Shown here in pieces: positions 1 to 7,595 of a stretch of 64,000 bases of DNA (position 1 is its first letter; every line of letters starts with the position of its first letter). Both the position numbers and the translations under genes were made by a program. Source of the DNA: Phenylobacterium sp. Lineage in GTDB: Bacteria; Pseudomonadota; Alphaproteobacteria; Caulobacterales; Caulobacteraceae. Below the pieces are notes generated by a model that was given only the letters and a program-made list of their open reading frames with translations, ran no database searches and was not told the origin of the DNA. The stretch spans positions 1 through 64,000 of the forward strand of contig JADBYZ010000011.1 of NCBI GenBank assembly GCA_020402745.1, read 5' to 3'.

Positions 1-132
1 CAAGAGGCAGTCACCGATTCCGTTTTGTTCCCGGTTTTTTGATCGAGCGAGTCTTGCGCAGCCAAGTCGTTCTATAGGCGGAATCTATATGCGATAGCCC
101 TGCCCCTGGGGGGAGGAATTAGGGAGCCCATT

Positions 133-150
133 GCTCCCCCACGGGGGAGC
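133..150. repeat. Intergenic hairpin, 8-bp perfect arms
   Basis: GCTCCCCC and GGGGGAGC face each other across a 2-base loop, in the 193-base left-edge stretch that carries no gene. A further GGGAGC at 122-127 could pair with the left arm instead. It lies downstream of the crotonase gene that reads leftward, but no T-run follows on that strand, so a role as an intrinsic terminator is weak. GC-rich hairpins of this general look are common between genes in Caulobacterales. The rest of 1-193 is less GC-rich than its surroundings and shows nothing else I can name. Confidence 0.5.
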
Positions 151-193
151 TCCCAGCGACGCCGGCTGAGGGAGTCGACAGGGGCGATCGAAC

Positions 194-979
194 TCACCGC
201 CCGTTGAAGTTCCCCGGCCGGCGCTCTGCCACGGCGCGGACGCCCTCGGCGAAGTCCTCGGTGGCGCGAAGGATGGTCTGCTGGCCGTGCTCGTGGTCGG
301 TCTGGGCCCGGACGGCGGCGGCGAGGCCGGCGCGCAGGGTCTTGCGGGTGGCGACCACCGCCAGGGGGGCGTTCTCGGCGATCTCGGCAGCCAGGGCCTT
401 GGCGGCCTCCAGCAGCTGGGCCTGCGGAACCACCTCGTCCACCAGGCCCCAGGCCAGGGCCTCTTCGGGCTTCACCCGACGGCCGGTCAGGAACATCAGG
501 GCGGCCCTCTGCTCGCCGACCAGTCGGGGCAGGGTGTGGGTTAGACCAAAGCCCGGATGGAAGCCCAGCTTCACGAAGTTGGCGGTGAAGCGGGCCTCGG
601 GAGAGGCGATGCGGAAGTCCGCCACGAGGGCCAGGCCCAGGCCCGCGCCCACCGCCGCGCCCTGGACGGCGGCGACGATCGGGGTCTCCACCGAGAAGAG
701 GCGCACGGCCTGGGTGTAGAGGTCGTTGATCCCGTTCATGCCCGAGCCGCCGATCCCATCGGGGGCCACGAGGTCGGCGCCGGCGCAGAAGGCCTTGCCC
801 GCCGAGGCCAGGACGACGGCCCGGACGGTATCGTCCCGGTCGATCTTCTCCATCAGGTCGGCCAGGTCGCGCATCAGGGGCACGGAGACGTGGTTGTTCG
901 GCGGCCGGTCGAGGGTGACCACTGCGATCTGGCCAATCTTCTCGACGGTGATTTCGGGGCGCTCGGTGGTGGTGGTCAT
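194..979 (-). CDS. Crotonase-superfamily protein (annotated-type enoyl-CoA hydratase/isomerase)
   Basis: 261 residues, normal for a single-domain crotonase acting on an acyl-CoA in the cytosol. The CoA/oxyanion loop FCAGAD and the second loop GAAVGAGLG are clear. Both positions that hold the catalytic glutamates in rat enoyl-CoA hydratase appear changed: the first falls on a Gly in GAGLGLALVAD and the second on a Phe in ANFVKLGF. The Asp used by PaaG-type isomerases is also replaced (GFHPGFGL). Hydration is therefore not assured. The ATG at 979 overlaps the TGA of the upstream acyl-CoA dehydrogenase as ATGA, so the two are translationally coupled. Confidence 0.88.
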   Translation of the reverse strand: MTTTTERPEITVEKIGQIAVVTLDRPPNNHVSVPLMRDLADLMEKIDRDDTVRAVVLASAGKAFCAGADLVAPDGIGGSGMNGINDLYTQAVRLFSVETPIVAAVQGAAVGAGLGLALVADFRIASPEARFTANFVKLGFHPGFGLTHTLPRLVGEQRAALMFLTGRRVKPEEALAWGLVDEVVPQAQLLEAAKALAAEIAENAPLAVVATRKTLRAGLAAAVRAQTDHEHGQQTILRATEDFAEGVRAVAERRPGNFNGR

Positions 980-2142
980 CTCTTCACTCCCAGGAGGTTG
1001 CGGGCGACCACCATGCGGTGGACTTCGGAAGGCCCGTCGTAGATTCGCATGTTCCGGATGCTGGCCGCCATCAGGTGCAGGGGCAGTTCCTTGGTCATGC
1101 CCATGGCGCCGAAGCACTGCATGACATTGTCCAGGACCTCCCAGGCCATCTCGGTGGCGAAGACCTTGATCATCGAGATCTCGTTCTTCACGTCCTGACC
1201 CTGATCCAGCTTCCAGGCGCAGTGATAGGTCATCAGGCGGGCGGCGTGGATCCTGGTCGCGGCGTCGGCGGCCCACCACTGGACGGCCTGGCGCTGGGAC
1301 AGGGGTTGGCCGAAGGTCACCCGCTGGGGGGCGTACTCGATCATCATGTCCAGGGCCCGCTGGGCGAGGCCGATGCACCAGGCGGCCATCTCGATGCGGC
1401 GGGTGCCGAGGCGCACCTGCATGGGGGCGAAGCCCTGCCCCTCCTCGCCCAGCAGCTTCCAGCCCGGCACGCGGACGTCGTCGAGGGCGATCTCGTAGGT
1501 GAAAGCGCCGGCCAACATGGGAATGCGGCGCAGAATGTTGAAGCCGGGGGTGTCGCGGTCGACCAGGAAGGCGCTCATGCCGCCGCGCGAGCCCTTCTCC
1601 TTGTCGGTGACGGCCATGACGATGGTGAAGTCGGCCTGCTCGGCCCGGCTGGTCCAGATCTTCCGGCCGTTGAGAATCCAGTCCTCGCCGTCGCGGACAG
1701 CCCGGGTGATCATGCCCGCCGGGTCGGCGCCGGCGCCCGGCTCGGAGATGCCGATGGCGCTGATGGTCTTTCCGGCCGCATACGGGGCCAGGTAGGCCTC
1801 CCGCTGGCGCTCGGTCACCGTGGCCATCAGCATGCGCAGGTTCGGCGAGTCCGGCGGCAGGGTATAGGGCGTGATGGTCGAGCCCATGGCCTCATTGACG
1901 CCGACCAGGGCCACCTGGGGCAGGTCGAAGCCACCGACGTCCTCAGGCGCGTCCAGGCCCCAGAGACCCAGCTTCTGAGAGACCTCGTCGATGCGGGCGC
2001 GCTCCTCCGGCGAGAGCCAGATCCCCTGCCCGGCCGCGTCCCGCGCCAGCACGGCCCCCTCGAGGGGGATGAGCTCCTCACGCACGAAGCGTTCGGCGAG
2101 GTCCCTGAGCATCCGGTGCTCTTCGGAAAGCTGAAAGTCCAT
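976..2142 (-). CDS. Acyl-CoA dehydrogenase
   Basis: 388 residues, full length. FAD-dependent alpha,beta-desaturation of an acyl-CoA, feeding electrons to ETF. The flavin-contact segment ISEPGAGADPAG (about 132-143) and the following WTSRAEQAD are typical. The C-terminal motif IYDGPSEVHR puts Asp369 where medium-chain enzymes carry their catalytic Glu, as in the ACAD10/11-like subfamily. First gene of a leftward pair with the crotonase at 194-979 and divergent from the CoA-transferase at 2218, with 75 bases between them. The three genes look like one activation, desaturation and hydration module. Confidence 0.93.
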   Translation of the reverse strand: MDFQLSEEHRMLRDLAERFVREELIPLEGAVLARDAAGQGIWLSPEERARIDEVSQKLGLWGLDAPEDVGGFDLPQVALVGVNEAMGSTITPYTLPPDSPNLRMLMATVTERQREAYLAPYAAGKTISAIGISEPGAGADPAGMITRAVRDGEDWILNGRKIWTSRAEQADFTIVMAVTDKEKGSRGGMSAFLVDRDTPGFNILRRIPMLAGAFTYEIALDDVRVPGWKLLGEEGQGFAPMQVRLGTRRIEMAAWCIGLAQRALDMMIEYAPQRVTFGQPLSQRQAVQWWAADAATRIHAARLMTYHCAWKLDQGQDVKNEISMIKVFATEMAWEVLDNVMQCFGAMGMTKELPLHLMAASIRNMRIYDGPSEVHRMVVARNLLGVKR

Positions 2143-2217
2143 GCGACGGCCTCCTCACGGCTTGCGCCCTCCGCTGGGGTGATCATAACGACGGAAACGG
2201 CCAAGGGGAGACACGAC

Positions 2218-3435
2218 GTGGCGGAAACCCGGGAACTTGCAACAAAGGCGACGGGGCCCCTGGCGGGCGTGCGCATCCTGGACCTGACCAGCGTGGTCTT
2301 CGGCTCCTACGCCACCCAGATCCTGGGCGACCAGGGCGCCGAGGTGATCAAGATCGAAGACCCCGGCTCGGGCCGGGGCGACGGCGGCGACATCATGCGC
2401 TGGGCCGGCCATGTGCCCGAGGGTGCGCCCCGGGACCTGGGCCCTATCTTCCTGACCATCAACCGCAACAAGCGCTCGGTGGTGGTGGACATGAAGGACC
2501 CGGCGAGCCGACCCCTGATGGAGGCCCTGATCGCCTCCTGCGAGGTCTTCGCCACCTCCATCCGCTACGAGGGCCTGAAGCGGCTGGGCCTGGCCTATGA
2601 GGACGTCCGCGCCCTGCGGCCCGACGTGGTCTATGTGCACGCGGCGGGCTACGGCTCGGAGGGGCCCTATGCCGGCGAGCCGGCCTATGACGACCTGATC
2701 CAGTCGGCCTCGGGCCTGGCGGACCTCCTGCCCCGCACGGACGGCGACCCGACGCCGCGCATCCTGCCCACCCTGGTGGCCGACAAGGTCTCGGGCCTGT
2801 TCATGAGCCAGGCCATCACCGCCGGCCTCCTGCACCGCGAGCGCACCGGCGAGGGCCAGTTCATCGAGGTGCCCATGCTGGAGTGCATGACCAGCTTCAC
2901 CCTGGTCGAGCACCTCTACGACCACGCCTTCGACCCGCCCATCGGCCAGTGGGCCTACCAGCGCGTGGCCAATCCGAACCGCCGCCCTTACGAGACCAAG
3001 GACGGGTACATCGGCCTGTTGCCCTACACCGACAAGCAGTGGGACCAGTTCTTCGCCGCCGCCGGCATGGCCGAGAGCTTCGGCAAGGACCCGCGCTTTT
3101 CCGACTACGCCACCCGCGGCAAGCACATCCAGGAGCTCTATGGCCTGGTGGGGGAGGTGACCAAGACCAAGACCACCCAGGAGTGGCTGGACCTCCTGAA
3201 GCCCCTGTCCATCCCGGTGGTGCGCACCGCCCGCCTGGACGACCTGCCCGACGACCCGCACCTGTCCGCCGTGGGCTTCTTCGAGCGGCACGAGCACCCG
3301 CACGCCGGGCCCTATCTCGCCATGAAGCCGCCGGTGAAATTCACCGGCTCGCCCAGCAATATCCGCCGGCACCCGCCCCGCCTGGGCGAGCACACCGACG
3401 AGGTCTGGGCGGAGCTGGGCCTCAAACGGAACTGA
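2218..3435 (+). CDS. Family III (CaiB/BaiF) acyl-CoA transferase
   Basis: 405 residues. Expected to move CoA from a donor thioester to a carboxylic acid. The N-terminus reads PLAGVRILDLTSVVFGSYAT, followed by LGDQGAEVIKIE and later the region ending GEHTDEVWAELG, all hallmarks of the family. I chose the GTG at 2218 because GGGGAG at 2205-2210 sits seven bases upstream; the open frame extends far upstream but only over the antisense of the dehydrogenase. It is divergent from the dehydrogenase/crotonase pair and followed three bases later by a phosphotransferase gene. Confidence 0.92.
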   Translation: MAETRELATKATGPLAGVRILDLTSVVFGSYATQILGDQGAEVIKIEDPGSGRGDGGDIMRWAGHVPEGAPRDLGPIFLTINRNKRSVVVDMKDPASRPLMEALIASCEVFATSIRYEGLKRLGLAYEDVRALRPDVVYVHAAGYGSEGPYAGEPAYDDLIQSASGLADLLPRTDGDPTPRILPTLVADKVSGLFMSQAITAGLLHRERTGEGQFIEVPMLECMTSFTLVEHLYDHAFDPPIGQWAYQRVANPNRRPYETKDGYIGLLPYTDKQWDQFFAAAGMAESFGKDPRFSDYATRGKHIQELYGLVGEVTKTKTTQEWLDLLKPLSIPVVRTARLDDLPDDPHLSAVGFFERHEHPHAGPYLAMKPPVKFTGSPSNIRRHPPRLGEHTDEVWAELGLKRN

Positions 3436-3437
3436 CC

Positions 3438-4322
3438 ATGTCCGCGGGCGGGACTGAACGCTTTGCGATCGACGCGGCCCTGGCCGCCCGGCTGGTCGCG
3501 GCGCAGTTTCCGCATTGGGCGCACCTGACCGTCACGCCTGTCGCCATGGGAGGCCAGGACAATGTGACCTTTCATCTCGGGAAAGAGCTGAGCCTGCGAC
3601 TGCCCCGGGATGAGGCCCACGCGCATCAGGTCGAGAAGGAGGCGCTTTGGCTCCCAAAGCTCGCGCCGCATCTGCCGCTGGCCATCCAGACACCCCTCGC
3701 CCTCGGCGCGCCGGGTGACGACTTTCCCTGGGCCTGGTCCGTCAATCAATGGCTGCCGGGAGAGAGCGCCAACTGCGCGGCCATCCGTGACCCCGTGACC
3801 TTCGCCCGCGACCTGGCGGGCTTTCTGAAGGCGCTTCAGCAACTGGACGCCTCCGGCGGACCCGCGGGGGGCGCCCACAACTTTTTCCGGGGCGGCCCCC
3901 TGTCCACCTACACGCGGCAGGTCAGCTGGGCCCTGCGCAAGCTGGGGTCAGGGGTGGATCAGGTCGGGGCGGCAGGCCTCTGGGAGAGCGCCCTGGCGAC
4001 CCGATGGACCGGCATGCCGGTCTGGATCCATGGAGATGTCTCTCCCGGAAATCTTCTGGTGAGCGAGGGCCGCCTCAGCGCCGTGATCGATTTCGGCATC
4101 ATGGGGGTCGGCGATCCCGCCTGTGACCTGGTCATCACATGGACCTTCCTTGAGGGCGAGGCTCGTGCGGCCTTCGTTGACGCCATGGCGATGGATCGGG
4201 ATGTATGGACCCGGGCGCGCGGCTGGGCCCTGTGGAAGGCGTTGATCACCCTGGCGGGCAATGGCGGCGAGGACAGGCTGGCCATGCAGGTGATTGAGGC
4301 CGTCGTGGGAAAGGACGCCTGA
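3438..4322 (+). CDS. Aminoglycoside phosphotransferase (APH)-family kinase
   Basis: 294 residues with a protein-kinase-like fold. The catalytic loop is IHGDVSPGNLL (HxDxxxxN) and the metal motif is VIDFG followed by GDPACDL. Members phosphorylate small molecules such as aminoglycosides or macrolides, but many chromosomal copies have unknown substrates, and nothing here proves antibiotic resistance. It starts two bases after the CoA-transferase stop and its own TGA shares one base with the ATG of the next gene (4320-4324), so it is the middle gene of a tight three-gene operon. Confidence 0.85.
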   Translation: MSAGGTERFAIDAALAARLVAAQFPHWAHLTVTPVAMGGQDNVTFHLGKELSLRLPRDEAHAHQVEKEALWLPKLAPHLPLAIQTPLALGAPGDDFPWAWSVNQWLPGESANCAAIRDPVTFARDLAGFLKALQQLDASGGPAGGAHNFFRGGPLSTYTRQVSWALRKLGSGVDQVGAAGLWESALATRWTGMPVWIHGDVSPGNLLVSEGRLSAVIDFGIMGVGDPACDLVITWTFLEGEARAAFVDAMAMDRDVWTRARGWALWKALITLAGNGGEDRLAMQVIEAVVGKDA

Positions 4323-4870
4323 TGCGCATCTCCATCATGGGGGTTTCCGGGGCGGGGAAGTCGACCCTGGCGGCGTGTCTGGCGGCGCAGTTCTGCCTGG
4401 AGCGGGTGGAGCTGGACGCCCTGAACTGGCTGCCGGGCTGGCGCGACCTGCACGGCGAGGACCCGCAGGCCTTCGTCGACCGGGTCGAAGCCGCCACCCG
4501 GGGCGAGCGGTGGGTCACCGACGGCAACTACACCGTCTGTCAGGACCTCATCTGGAGTCGGGCCACCGACGTCATCTGGCTGGACTATCCCCTCTCGGCC
4601 AGCATGCCGCGCCTGTTGAGGCGCACCGTGAACCGGGCGGTCACCGGGCGCGAGCTGTGGGAAGGCACGGGCAATCGGGAGCACTTCACCCGCTGGTTCG
4701 ATAAGGACCACCCGGTCTGGTACACCCTGCGCCACCGCACCCGGGCGAACGCCAAGCGCGCGGAGCGTTTCGCGGACCCGAAGTGGGCCGGCCTGCGCCT
4801 TCACCGGGTGAGGTCGCCCCGGGAGGCCGAAGCCCTGCTGGAGCAGATGGCGGCCGAGGCCCGGGCATGA
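4322..4870 (+). CDS. P-loop nucleotide kinase-like protein (AAA/FlaR-type, adenylate-kinase relative)
   Basis: 182 residues. Opens with a Walker A loop, GVSGAGKST, at about residues 7-15, then the aspartate-rich ELDALNWLPGW and the sequence WVTDGNYT that characterise small FlaR/topology-modulation-type P-loop proteins. A probable nucleotide or small-molecule kinase; substrate unknown. Last gene of the operon with the APH-like kinase, overlapping it by one base. The pairing of two small-molecule kinases suggests a shared metabolite or drug-modifying role, but that is only inference. Confidence 0.8.
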   Translation: MRISIMGVSGAGKSTLAACLAAQFCLERVELDALNWLPGWRDLHGEDPQAFVDRVEAATRGERWVTDGNYTVCQDLIWSRATDVIWLDYPLSASMPRLLRRTVNRAVTGRELWEGTGNREHFTRWFDKDHPVWYTLRHRTRANAKRAERFADPKWAGLRLHRVRSPREAEALLEQMAAEARA

Positions 4871-4902
4871 AAAAGCCCGGCGGCCCCGAGGGGCGGCCGG
4901 GC
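4871..4902 (-). terminator. Rho-independent terminator for the entericidin-like gene
   Basis: GCCCGGC at 4875-4881 pairs with GCCGGGC at 4896-4902, with an inner GCCCC/GGGGC stem and a single G-G mismatch. Reading leftward the stem is followed by five T residues (the A-run 4870-4874). It lies 25 bases past the stop of the small lipoprotein gene, and could also help end the rightward operon that stops at 4870. Confidence 0.8.
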
Positions 4903-4927
4903 GATTCCTGCGGCGGCGTCGCGAGGG

Positions 4928-5077
4928 TTACTCCTTGACGCCTTCCTTGGCCTGGTCGGCCGTCTTGGTGACGGCGCTGCCGGCGGCCTGGACGTCCTTG
5001 CCGACGCCCGCGATGGTGTTGCAACCGGCCACGGCGAGGTTCGCCGCGGCGGCCGCGAGGATGAGGATCTTGCGCAT
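4928..5077 (-). CDS. Entericidin-like small lipoprotein
   Basis: 49 residues, below most gene-finding cut-offs. It begins MRKILILAAAAANLAVAGC, a short signal peptide ending in a lipobox (VAGC), so Cys19 should be lipidated after cleavage. The mature part starts CNTIAGVGKDVQAAGSAV, the hallmark of the entericidin A/B (EcnAB) family, and is rich in Lys, Ala and Asp. An in-frame ATG at 5086 is possible, but AAGGA at 5087-5090 is spaced correctly for 5077. Entericidins are small envelope lipoproteins, often stress-induced. It is a single gene with its own terminator at 4871-4902. Confidence 0.88.
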   Translation of the reverse strand: MRKILILAAAAANLAVAGCNTIAGVGKDVQAAGSAVTKTADQAKEGVKE

Positions 5078-5177
5078 GTCGGCCATCCTTTGCCTGAGCC
5101 TGAAGACTGGCGTCTCTTAGGCCAGAGCCTTGGTTAACAGACGCTGAACGGAAACCGGAAAAGGCGCTGATCTCCTA

Positions 5178-5223
5178 GGGCCTGTTCCTTTCAGACGGAA
5201 CGTCTGGAAGGGAAAACAGGGCC
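5178..5223. repeat. Imperfect 46-bp palindrome
   Basis: The centre is CAGACG-GAA-CGTCTG (5192-5206). Flanking arms continue the symmetry with small gaps: GGCCTGTT on the left against AACAGGGCC on the right. It lies in the space upstream of the entericidin-like gene, next to a second palindromic element at 5238-5284. The leftward strand carries GGAAC at 5187-5191, resembling an EcfG/sigma-T -35 box, but the matching -10 is poor. Confidence 0.65.
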
Positions 5224-5237
5224 TCATTCCAATATGT

Positions 5238-5284
5238 TAGATCATGTTCCGAGAACCGGTTCCCACTTATCGGAACATGATCTA
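5238..5284. repeat. 15-bp perfect inverted repeat with inner palindrome, overlapping a stop codon
   Basis: TAGATCATGTTCCGA (5238-5252) is exactly mirrored by TCGGAACATGATCTA (5270-5284) across 17 bases that contain the palindrome GAACCGGTTC (5253-5262). The right arm includes the TAG stop of the amidohydrolase gene. The layout, GATCATGTTCC around an ACCGGTT core, resembles REP-like intergenic elements that I know from other alphaproteobacteria. The transcript would fold into a long stem, so it may also protect or end the amidohydrolase mRNA. Confidence 0.75.
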
Positions 5285-6277
5285 GCCCTCGATCCCATAG
5301 ACCCGGGCGGCGACGCCGCGGAACATCAGGTCCTTCTCGGCCTCGGAGTAGGGGGCGGCGATGCGCTTCAGGCCGTTCCAGAGGGTGCGATAGGAGAGGC
5401 TGGCCCGGTCCACCGGGAAGTTGCTCTCGAACATGCAGCGGTCCGGCCTGAACAGGTCGATGGCGGCCCTGTACCAGTCGCCCTGGGCGGCGGCGAAGGT
5501 GGCGGAGTCCGGGGCGCCGGTCTTGTGCCAGTCCCAGCCGTTGATGGGCATGGCCATGCCGCCCAGCTTGACGGTCACGTTCGGGCAGGTCGCCAGCTCA
5601 GCCATGTCCGCCCGCCACTTCGGGAAGTAGGCGTCTCGCTGACCCGCGTAGGGGCCGATACCCAGGGGCCCGCCCAGATGGTCCAGGATGATGCTGGCCC
5701 CGGGAAAGGCCCGGGCGAGGTCGGTCAGCTCGGGGATCTGGGGATGGAAGAGCCAGGCGTCGAAGGTCAGGCCCCGGGCCGCCAGCATTGCAAAGCCCCG
5801 CCGGAAGGTCGGGTTCAGGTAGAGGTGCGGCGGCGGGTGATGGTGCGAGGGGCGGATGGCGTCCGAGGCGTCCCAGGCCGCCGCATGGCGGATCCCGCGG
5901 AACAGGCCCTCGCCGGCTTCGATGTGGGCGTCCAGCAGGGCGTCGAGGTCGTCGGGCGCAAGAAGATCCGCCGAGCCGACAATGGCGGCGATGCGCGCGC
6001 CCTTTCCGTCGCGGGAGTCCCGGGCGACCCGGGCGACGAAGGCGCTCTCGCCGGCCCGGCGCAGGGCCTCGGGCCCGTCGGTCAGGTAGCCCGTCATGCA
6101 CTCGACGAAGACCGTGGCCTCCACGCGGTGGCCGTCGCCGGTGTCGGCCCTCAGCTCGTCCAGCAGGTAGGCGGGCCCGGCCCCCGCCGGCCAGAGATGA
6201 TGGTGCGGGTCGAGGATCCGGCGGTCCGGGTCCAGTATCGGTTCCGGCGCGGCTTCCGTCGCGGATGGCTTGTCCAT
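5282..6277 (-). CDS. Amidohydrolase 2-family metal-dependent hydrolase (TIM barrel)
   Basis: 331 residues. The N-terminal metal site DPHHHLW lies at about residues 23-29; later metal or catalytic motifs are the His in IILDHLGGPLG and the acidic FESNFPVD. Members hydrolyse lactones or cyclic amides or decarboxylate small carboxylic acids, and relatives often sit in catabolic clusters. Start ATG 6277 has GGAGG upstream. It is divergent from the acyl-CoA dehydrogenase pair at 6407, with 129 bases between. A lactonase role after the Baeyer-Villiger enzyme at 32878 is possible but unproven. Confidence 0.88.
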   Translation of the reverse strand: MDKPSATEAAPEPILDPDRRILDPHHHLWPAGAGPAYLLDELRADTGDGHRVEATVFVECMTGYLTDGPEALRRAGESAFVARVARDSRDGKGARIAAIVGSADLLAPDDLDALLDAHIEAGEGLFRGIRHAAAWDASDAIRPSHHHPPPHLYLNPTFRRGFAMLAARGLTFDAWLFHPQIPELTDLARAFPGASIILDHLGGPLGIGPYAGQRDAYFPKWRADMAELATCPNVTVKLGGMAMPINGWDWHKTGAPDSATFAAAQGDWYRAAIDLFRPDRCMFESNFPVDRASLSYRTLWNGLKRIAAPYSEAEKDLMFRGVAARVYGIEG

Positions 6278-6406
6278 GAGGCGGGCCTCCCCTAATCGCT
6301 TGGGGACGGCGGCTTGCCTGCCGTCCGGCCCGCCGCCAGACTGGACCCTGCGGGACGGAGGCTCAAGGTTTGGCGCACAAGGCCCGACCGCGACGGGAGG
6401 AGACCG

Positions 6407-7582
6407 ATGGACCTTTCCTACAGTGCCGAATACGAGGCCTTTCGCGCCGAGGTGCGCGGCTTTCTCGAGACCCACCGGAGCCAGGCGCCCGGCCAGGGCG
6501 GCAACGGCCTGACCTGGCAGAAGCTGCTGATCGAGAACGGCTACGCCGCCCGCACCATCCCCCGCGAATATGGCGGCTACGGCGGCGAGCCGGACATCCT
6601 GAAGTCGCGGATCATCGCCGAGGAGTTCGCCGGCGCCCAGCTGTCGCCGGGACTGGGCGGCCAGGGCATCTCCATGCTGGTTCCGACCCTCCTGGAAGTG
6701 GGCTCGGAGGACCAGAAGCGCCAGTTCATCGGCCCGACCCTGCGCGGCGAGTTGCTGTGGTGCCAGGGCTATTCCGAGCCCAATGCCGGCTCCGACCTCG
6801 CCGCCCTGGCCACCAAGGGCGTGTTGGAGGGTGATCACTGGATGATCAATGGCCAGAAGATCTGGACATCCACGGCCCACCTGGCCGACTGGATCTTCTG
6901 CCTGGTCCGGACCGAGCCTGACGCCCCCAAGCACGAGGGCATCAGCTTCCTCCTTTTCGACATGAAGACCCCGGGCATCGAGATCCGGCCCCTGGTGGAC
7001 ATGACCGGGGCGGCCAACTTCAACGAGGTCTTCTTCACCGATGTCCGCGTCCCGGCCCACCAGATCGTCGGGCGGCGGGGGGAGGGGTGGAAGGTGGCCA
7101 ACGCCATCCTGCGGCACGAGCGGGGCTCCCTGGCCGACCCCAACGTCATGCAGAGCCGGCTCAACGCCCTGATCGACCTGATGAAGGCCGAGACCCTCGA
7201 CGGAAGCCGCGTCATCGACAACCCCATCTACCGGGACCGTCTGATGGCGATCCAGGGCCGGGTCCAGGCCCTGCGCTGCAACGACCTGCGCCTGCTCTCG
7301 GCGGCGGTGAACCGGCAGAGCGCGCCCCTGGCCGGGATGGTGGTCAAGCTGCAGGGCACCGAGCTGCGCCACGAGCTGGAGGGCTTCGCCATCGACGTCA
7401 TGGGCGAGTTGGGCCTGCTCTACGGCGACACGCCCCGCCTGCGCGGCGGCGGCTCCTGGCAGAGGGACTACATGTACTTCCTGGGCCTGATCATCGGCGG
7501 GGGCACCTCGCAGATCCAGAAGAACATCATCGCCGAGCGCGGGCTGGACATGCCCCGCGAGCCCAAGCTGGCCAAGGCCTGA
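6407..7582 (+). CDS. Acyl-CoA dehydrogenase, probable catalytic subunit of a heteromeric enzyme
   Basis: 391 residues. FAD-contact segment CQGYSEPNAGSDLA spans about 119-132 and the end carries GGTSQIQKNIIAER. Glu238, in RHERG, falls in the helix that supplies the catalytic base in isovaleryl- and long-chain-type dehydrogenases. The ATG at 6407 follows GGGAGGAG at 6395-6402. The next gene, 13 bases later, is a second and smaller dehydrogenase that lacks this Glu; such pairs form alpha2-beta2 enzymes in bacterial steroid side-chain catabolism (ChsE1-ChsE2 type). Confidence 0.92.
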   Translation: MDLSYSAEYEAFRAEVRGFLETHRSQAPGQGGNGLTWQKLLIENGYAARTIPREYGGYGGEPDILKSRIIAEEFAGAQLSPGLGGQGISMLVPTLLEVGSEDQKRQFIGPTLRGELLWCQGYSEPNAGSDLAALATKGVLEGDHWMINGQKIWTSTAHLADWIFCLVRTEPDAPKHEGISFLLFDMKTPGIEIRPLVDMTGAANFNEVFFTDVRVPAHQIVGRRGEGWKVANAILRHERGSLADPNVMQSRLNALIDLMKAETLDGSRVIDNPIYRDRLMAIQGRVQALRCNDLRLLSAAVNRQSAPLAGMVVKLQGTELRHELEGFAIDVMGELGLLYGDTPRLRGGGSWQRDYMYFLGLIIGGGTSQIQKNIIAERGLDMPREPKLAKA

Positions 7583-7595
7583 GGAGAGACGCGCC

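Noticed and set aside
980-1378. Upstream extension of the first crotonase
   Set aside because: Overlaps the dehydrogenase on the same strand in another frame; the coupled ATG at 979 fits the family start.
1018-2217. Long rightward open frame over the acyl-CoA dehydrogenase, continuous with the CoA-transferase
   Set aside because: It is the antisense of a clear dehydrogenase, rich in Gly, His and Ala as GC-rich shadows are; the CoA-transferase proper starts at 2218.
3438-4322. Antibiotic resistance gene
   Set aside because: The fold is APH-like, but chromosomal members often have other substrates and no mobile element or resistance context is present.
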